From a candidate division WS1 bacterium (lineage in GTDB: Bacteria > Armatimonadota > Zipacnadia > Zipacnadales > UBA11051), in contig JAAYSP010000228.1 of assembly GCA_012518355.1 (NCBI GenBank), forward strand, positions 1 through 56,524: a DNA stretch of 56,524 nucleotides, written 5' to 3'. A model generated the notes under the pieces. It did no database searches and had not been told where the DNA came from. It worked only from the letters and a program-made list of their open reading frames with translations. This document shows, piece by piece, positions 52,601 to 56,524 of this stretch. Position 1 is the first letter of the stretch. The number at the start of each line of letters is the position of its first letter. The position numbers and the translations under genes are program-made.

Positions 52601-53331
52601 ATGATCAAGATTGGAGACTGGCTGTCTGAGGGATGGGCGTTGATAAAGGATGACATCGTCACCTTTGCCGTGGCGGCCTTGTTGGTGGGGCTGATAGGAA
52701 GTCTCACACTGGGCATCTGTCTGCCGGCTCTCAGCGTCGGATTGTTCATGATGGTGTTCAAGAAAATGCGTGGCGAAACTATAGCTATCGGCGATGTTTT
52801 TCAGGGCTTTTCCAAGTTCGGCCCGGCTTTTGTGGCAGTTATAGTGCTTGCAGTTGCAGTAGGCTTAATCGGAGTGGTGCTCAATTTCATCCCGATCCTC
52901 GGGCAAATCGCCGCGAGTCTGCTTGGAGTGGTTGTCGGTGGGGCCATGTTCTACCTGCTCTGCTCCCACTTATCGCCACTACTGACATCAGCGGCATAGA
53001 CGCGATCAAGGCTTCTTTGGAGAAGACCAAGCCGCAAATCGTCATGTATTCAGTCACCGCTTTTGTTTACAGTCTGGTTAGCGGTTTGGGAGCCATAGCC
53101 TGTTTCGTGGGTCAGTTTGTGACCTGGCCCTTGACGATAGCTGCGATGGCCCTGGCTTACCGCGACAACTTCGGCCTGCCGGGCACAGCGCCTGGTGCGC
53201 CCGCAGCGGCACCGGCGGCAGCCCCATCTGCTGCTCCCATGCCGCCGCAGGCACCACCTGCAGCGCCACCGCCATCGCCCGAGCCTCCAACCCCTGAGCC
53301 TCCGACACCTCAGCCGCCAGCTGGGCAGTAA
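52601..53331 (+). pseudogene. Membrane protein gene interrupted by a frameshift
   Basis: ATG 52601 follows AAAGGTG and begins IKIGDWLSEGWALIKDDIVT, continuing to residue 132 where a frame change near 52953-52972 leads to a stop at 52999. In another frame the continuation is IATTDISGIDAIKASLEKTK and then VTAFVYSLVSGLGAIACFVG, TIAAMALAYRDNFGLPG, matching the intact paralogue at 53507 (IIAATDADGITAIKQSW ... MAAMAVAYRDHF). The two pieces together form one protein of about 240 residues ending in a Pro/Ala-rich tail of about 50 residues. Both halves look well conserved, so the break is recent, an assembly error, or programmed. The family resembles DUF975/DUF4013-type membrane proteins (inference). 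Confidence 0.8.
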
Positions 53332-53385
53332 TGGCGCAGTAAGACGAGGCGCAGGCGCAACAGAGATCTGGAAAAAGTGATGCTT

Positions 53386-53428
53386 GCCGTCCACGCAGAT
53401 GTGTGCTCCAGCACTATGCGTGGACGGC
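53386..53428. repeat. Long stem-loop between paralogous membrane-protein genes
   Basis: A perfect 12-bp inverted repeat GCCGTCCACGCA (53386-53397) and TGCGTGGACGGC (53417-53428), with an inner TGCT/AGCA pair in the loop. No T-run follows on the plus strand, so it may be an attenuator or a transcript-stabilising stem; it lies 55 bases after the frameshifted gene's stop and 80 bases before the next start. Confidence 0.65.
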
Positions 53429-53506
53429 TATCTGTGTCTGGACGAGGCTCTGTTCACCGATTGCGCCGGCTCACGCCATTTGTCGCGTAACGAAAAGCAG
53501 CTTGAA

Positions 53507-54190
53507 ATGGCAGTATGTGACAGCAAAAAGATAGGGCCGCAGGTCAGAACCGGTGCCTGGCTGCGTGAAGGCTGGGCGATTGTGCGTGGCGATTTGCGCA
53601 CTTTTGCACCTGCGGCACTTCTGGCAGGGCTGCTGGCAGCCACTGTGATCCTCTCCGGCCCCATGCTTGTCGGCATGTTGATGATGGTGAACAGGCGACT
53701 GCGTGGCGAGCAAATCGCAGTGGACGATGTCTTCCTCGGTTTCAGCAAGTTTGTCCCCGCACTGGTGGCATCGCTGACCATCCTCGGTACTACTCTGGTG
53801 GCCCAGTTGCTGCTCGGTCTCACAGGAATTGGCGCAATCCTCATGCCCTTCGTAAACATCCTCATCGGTGGCATCACCTTCTACACATTTCAGATTATCG
53901 CCGCCACTGACGCCGATGGCATCACCGCCATCAAGCAGTCATGGGCGAAAGTCAGGCTGGAGGTAGGCACATATTGCCTGGCGAACCTCGTGTTCGATCT
54001 GGTATTTTATGCCGGATTTCTGCTGGCGCTTGTAGGTGCGATGATCACAGGCCCGGTCATGATCGCTGCCATGGCGGTGGCATATCGTGACCACTTCGAG
54101 GTACCTGAATCTCAGCAAGATACGGGCAAACCGGAAGTCCTGTTTCTGCCGGTGGAATCGGTTGCTGATGGTGCCAATACTGGTGACTGA
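53507..54190 (+). CDS. Membrane protein, intact paralogue of the frameshifted gene
   Basis: A 227-residue protein from ATG 53507 with the same architecture as the gene 180 bases upstream: a soluble head VRTGAWLREGWAIVRGDLRT, several hydrophobic helices (FAPAALLAGLLAATVILSGP, LTILGTTLVAQLLLGLTGIG, LVFDLVFYAGFLLALVGAMI), the shared block RRLRGEQIAVDDVFLGFSKF and the terminal helix VMIAAMAVAYRDHFEVPES. The C-terminal tail is short and lacks the Pro/Ala-rich extension of its neighbour. The ribosome binding site is weak; the open frame begins at 53384. It sits 12 bases before the Gfo/Idh/MocA gene, so it may be co-transcribed. Confidence 0.8.
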   Translation: MAVCDSKKIGPQVRTGAWLREGWAIVRGDLRTFAPAALLAGLLAATVILSGPMLVGMLMMVNRRLRGEQIAVDDVFLGFSKFVPALVASLTILGTTLVAQLLLGLTGIGAILMPFVNILIGGITFYTFQIIAATDADGITAIKQSWAKVRLEVGTYCLANLVFDLVFYAGFLLALVGAMITGPVMIAAMAVAYRDHFEVPESQQDTGKPEVLFLPVESVADGANTGD

Positions 54191-54202
54191 GGGATGCTTT
54201 CG

Positions 54203-55444
54203 ATGGGAGATATCCGAGTTGGTGTGATCGGCGTAGGACGTGGCTCGGGCTTTGCGCGAGGTGCCGGGACGCATCTGGGCATGGAGCTGGTGGCGCTGTG
54301 TGATACCTGGGAGGAAAAGCTGCAGGAGGTAGGCAAGCAATTCTCGGTCACCACTTATACAGACTATGATCGCTTCCTGGAGCACGATATGGACGCGGTC
54401 ATCCTTGCCAACTACTTCCACCAGCACGCTCCGTATGCCATCAAGGCGCTGCAGGCCGGAAAGCACGTCATGTCCGAGACTGCCGCCTGTTCCACGCTTG
54501 CCGAAGGGGTGGCCCTCATCGAAGCGGTGGAAAAGAGCGGCAGGATCTATATGTTCGCCGAGAACTATCCGTACATGGTGTTCAATCAGGAGATGCGGCG
54601 GCTCCATCAGCAGGGCAAAGTCGGCACCTTCATGTATGGCGAAGGCGAGTACGTCCACTCGATGCATCCGGACAACACCAATCGGATATCCCCCGGAGTA
54701 GATCACTGGCGCAACTGGATCCCCGCGACATACTACTGCACTCATGCTCTGGCGCCCATCATGTATATCACCGACACTCGGCCCGTGTGGGTGAACGCAC
54801 AGGTAATCACATACCCGAAGGATCACCTGACGCCGAAGATGACGGCAGTGCGCCATGACGCAGCGTCGGTGATTGTCGTGCGCATGGATAACGGTGCGGT
54901 GGCCAAACTGTTGCAGGTTAGTTTACGCGGCGATGGGGTGTGGGTGCGCATCCACGGTAGCCATGGGCTGATGGAGAACCTGCGCACCGGCGACAGCAAC
55001 ATGGTGCGACTTGTGCGAGAGCAGTACTGCGAGGAACGCACCGATCCCGGAGAGCAGATATACAGGCCTGACTTCCCCGTGCATCACGAGGAGGCCATGC
55101 GTGCCGGTCATGGTGGCGGCGACTTTTTCATGAACTACCACTTTGCTGAGGCCATACGCACCGGAAAGCAGCCCTACTGGGATGTGTATCGGGGTGTGGC
55201 CTGCTCGATCGTGGGGCCACTGGCATACCGTTCAGCGCTCAAGGGCGGCGACGGTGTGGCTGTGCCGGACCTGCGCAAAAAATCAGAGCGGAAGAAGTAT
55301 GTGGCCGATGAGTGGACACCAGACCCTGCCAGACGCAAACGGGGCTATCCGTGGCCAAGCGTTGAGGGCGACATCAAACCGACGGCCAGGGCTCTCGCCT
55401 ATGCCCGCAAAGTGTGGAAGTCTATAGGTTACGAAGAGCGGTAG
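54203..55444 (+). CDS. Gfo/Idh/MocA family oxidoreductase (ETA variant)
   Basis: A 413-residue protein. It begins IRVGVIGVGRGSGFARGAGT and contains VALCDTWEEKLQEVGKQFSV, MDAVILANYFHQHAPYAIKA and AGKHVMSETAACSTLAEGVA. The usual EKP catalytic motif is replaced by ETA (SETAACST); a branch of the family in Planctomycetes and Armatimonadota has such a change (SEVTA) and probably works on sugars differently. Later blocks are RISPGVDHWRNWIPATYYCT and HHEEAMRAGHGGGDFFMNYH, typical of that branch, and the C-terminus is a basic tail. ATG 54203 is used since GAGGG lies upstream; similarity begins there. Confidence 0.87.
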   Translation: MGDIRVGVIGVGRGSGFARGAGTHLGMELVALCDTWEEKLQEVGKQFSVTTYTDYDRFLEHDMDAVILANYFHQHAPYAIKALQAGKHVMSETAACSTLAEGVALIEAVEKSGRIYMFAENYPYMVFNQEMRRLHQQGKVGTFMYGEGEYVHSMHPDNTNRISPGVDHWRNWIPATYYCTHALAPIMYITDTRPVWVNAQVITYPKDHLTPKMTAVRHDAASVIVVRMDNGAVAKLLQVSLRGDGVWVRIHGSHGLMENLRTGDSNMVRLVREQYCEERTDPGEQIYRPDFPVHHEEAMRAGHGGGDFFMNYHFAEAIRTGKQPYWDVYRGVACSIVGPLAYRSALKGGDGVAVPDLRKKSERKKYVADEWTPDPARRKRGYPWPSVEGDIKPTARALAYARKVWKSIGYEER

Positions 55445-55815
55445 AAATGCCTATATAGCTGTGCAGCTTTGCGGATTATGCGTGCGTACAATCCGCAGAA
55501 GTAGCATAGGATGACTGATCTGGAGCGTCTTCAGGCTGTGTACTCTAGATAGAGGCAGGATCGTGTCCCCACTTTCCGCTTCCTCGATGCGCCGAGGTGT
55601 CGCGTGCTCTCTGCACCCCCCATCATCTCCGCTACTGGTCACGCAGGGCATGTCCAGATGGATGGGTGGGCAGACCGATTGAGTGAGTTCGGTCATGTCG
55701 AGACTGATAGTGTTACTGGGGCACCACCGGCCGCTTTTCCTCGAGGTCGATATCGCCCTGCCTGCCACGGATCTTGAAGCCAAGCCCCGCACGGAAGACA
55801 AGTGGAGGACAATCT
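55445..55815. other. Non-coding gap
   Basis: About 370 bases with no gene I can support. A rightward ORF over 55683-55910 has no ribosome binding site. The strong ribosome binding site at its right edge belongs to the small ORF at 55816. Confidence 0.4.
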
Positions 55816-56115
55816 ATGTGCGAAAGTGGTGTGCTCACTCGTCAAGTGATAGACGACGGCATCACCCCGAGGCTATCCTGCTGGACTGGTTGGGAAGGGA
55901 AGGCAGGTAATACGCATTTGACTGAGGCGGAGAGCGTGCCGAATGTGTCGTGTCTGCTGGAGATAGAGCGCTGCTTTTCTGACGTAGAGCACGGTATCCA
56001 ACTGCTAGTCATCTTTGAGAAGATGTGCACTTTTATGACGCTGTTGTATGAGGTGACAGGCAATCGGGAAGACGAGTTCCCAGGATGCTGCTTCCTTAAC
56101 GACGCAGCAGGATGA
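55816..56115 (+). CDS. Putative small Cys-containing protein (99 aa)
   Basis: The start ATG 55816 has a perfect GGAGG 7 bases upstream, the strongest ribosome binding site in this neighbourhood. The 99-residue product begins MCESGVLTRQVIDDGITPRL and has cysteines at positions 2, 21, 45, 52, 69, 88 and 89 (my count) with a hydrophobic stretch GIQLLVIFEKMCTFMTLLYE and an acidic end. No family is recognised. It converges with tpiA, separated by that gene's terminator. It could be a real orphan gene or a chance ORF; the ribosome binding site favours the former. Confidence 0.45.
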   Translation: MCESGVLTRQVIDDGITPRLSCWTGWEGKAGNTHLTEAESVPNVSCLLEIERCFSDVEHGIQLLVIFEKMCTFMTLLYEVTGNREDEFPGCCFLNDAAG

Positions 56116-56180
56116 CGTTCGCAGACACGGTTGTAGTATGCGGCTCACAAATATCTTCTGCATCTGTACCCGTAAAACAA

Positions 56181-56207
56181 GAAGCCGACTCTGTTCGAGT
56201 CGGCTTC
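56181..56207 (-). terminator. Terminator of tpiA
   Basis: A perfect 10-bp stem GAAGCCGACT (56181-56190) and AGTCGGCTTC (56198-56207) with a 7-base loop, followed on the minus strand by TTGTTTTACG. It lies 55 bases beyond the tpiA stop codon. Confidence 0.8.
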
Positions 56208-56261
56208 GTATGATTTGGGCTACCAGGCTTGAGCCGGTTATCAGCAGCAATCGCTCCAGCT

Positions 56262-56524
56262 CTAGCTGACAGATTTAGCCGCTGCGGAAATTAGAGCGCA
56301 AAACGAGTCGGCTTTCAGAGATGCGCCACCGACGAGACCGCCGTCTATCTCGGGCTTTGCCATCAGGCCCTCGATGTTGTCGGGATTGACGCTGCCGCCG
56401 TAGAGTATGCGCATGCTTGCGGCGACCTGCTCACCTGCGACTTCGGCCACTGTGGCGCGGATGAGGCCACACACACGGTTGGCTTCATCGGCCTCGCACA
56501 CCTCACCGGTGCCGATGGCCCACA
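56262..56524 (-). CDS. tpiA: Triosephosphate isomerase, C-terminal part (5' end beyond window)
   Basis: The last 86 codons or so of the glycolytic enzyme that interconverts dihydroxyacetone phosphate and glyceraldehyde 3-phosphate. The visible part starts [20 protein letters not shown], which is the catalytic-loop hinge region of TIM, and continues with [20 protein letters not shown] (phosphate-binding loop) and [20 protein letters not shown] (final barrel strand). The catalytic Lys, His and Glu lie outside the window. The gene is on the minus strand and its terminator follows at 56181. Confidence 0.95.
   Translation of the reverse strand, partial: WAIGTGEVCEADEANRVCGLIRATVAEVAGEQVAASMRILYGGSVNPDNIEGLMAKPEIDGGLVGGASLKADSFCALISAAAKSVS

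Noticed and set aside
52953-52972. Programmed ribosomal frameshift in the membrane-protein gene
   Set aside because: No slippery heptamer is visible and the paralogue needs none; kept only as a possibility in the finding.
1-56524. tRNA or rRNA genes, CRISPR arrays, insertion sequences, prophage genes
   Set aside because: No T-arm consensus, repeat-spacer pattern, transposase or phage structural gene was seen on either strand by reading.

Overview
This window looks like chromosomal DNA from a free-living diderm bacterium with moderately high GC. The outer membrane is inferred from the Kdo genes (kdsA, kdsB, kdsD) that sit beside mreBCD. Gene content (UPF0182 protein, COG5322 acyl-ACP-reductase-like enzyme, OPT-like DUF6785-type transporter, neutral-ceramidase-like protein, several Gfo/Idh/MocA and TIM-barrel sugar enzymes) suggests a deep-branching phylum such as Armatimonadota. 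That placement is inference; no rRNA gene is present to test it. I found no prophage, insertion sequence, CRISPR array or tRNA gene.

Layout. 0-5.1 kb (minus): end-truncated UPF0182 membrane protein, a DUF151 bifunctional nuclease, an unusual protein made only of four homing-endonuclease-associated repeats, a possible structured RNA ending in a clear terminator, and an RNase H. 5.1-12.0 kb (mostly minus): MFS transporter, YprB-like exonuclease, threonine aldolase, two small membrane proteins, an RmlC-like cupin and an M20 peptidase. 12.1-16.8 kb (plus): a GT4 glycosyltransferase whose 3' end is duplicated in tandem, then a promoter and the three-subunit proton-translocating transhydrogenase (pntAA-pntAB-pntB). 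16.9-22.9 kb: a degenerate MobA-like protein, a secreted protein with promoter and terminator, a PGRP-type amidase, a ceramidase-like hydrolase and a polytopic membrane protein. 22.8-37.8 kb (all minus): a housekeeping block with UbiA prenyltransferase, lysS, COG5322 reductase, dusB, coaX, a metallophosphatase, kdsD-kdsA-kdsB, mreD-mreC-mreB, maf, ubiB and a radical SAM enzyme (AmmeMemoRadiSam type). Many of these genes overlap by 4-30 bp, which implies long co-transcription and couples Kdo/LPS synthesis to cell-shape control.

37.8-56.5 kb is an accessory, catabolic-looking region. It holds a sugar-phosphate isomerase family protein, an OPT-like transporter, an SDR epimerase, two Gfo/Idh/MocA proteins that lack the usual catalytic lysine, an HD hydrolase, an aldo-keto-reductase-like TIM barrel, a zinc-less MDR dehydrogenase, a truncated carbon-nitrogen hydrolase, two tandem glutamine-amidotransferase-like paralogues, an HpcH/HpaI aldolase overlapping a 2-hydroxyacid dehydrogenase, and two paralogous membrane proteins, one frameshifted. 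tpiA begins at the right edge.

The most unusual structural signal is seen twice: tandem partial duplications of a gene's 3' end plus the downstream spacer (about 280 bp x2 after the GT4 gene; about 148 bp x4 between the SDR gene and the first Gfo/Idh/MocA gene). In both places the duplicated coding part keeps its reading frame.
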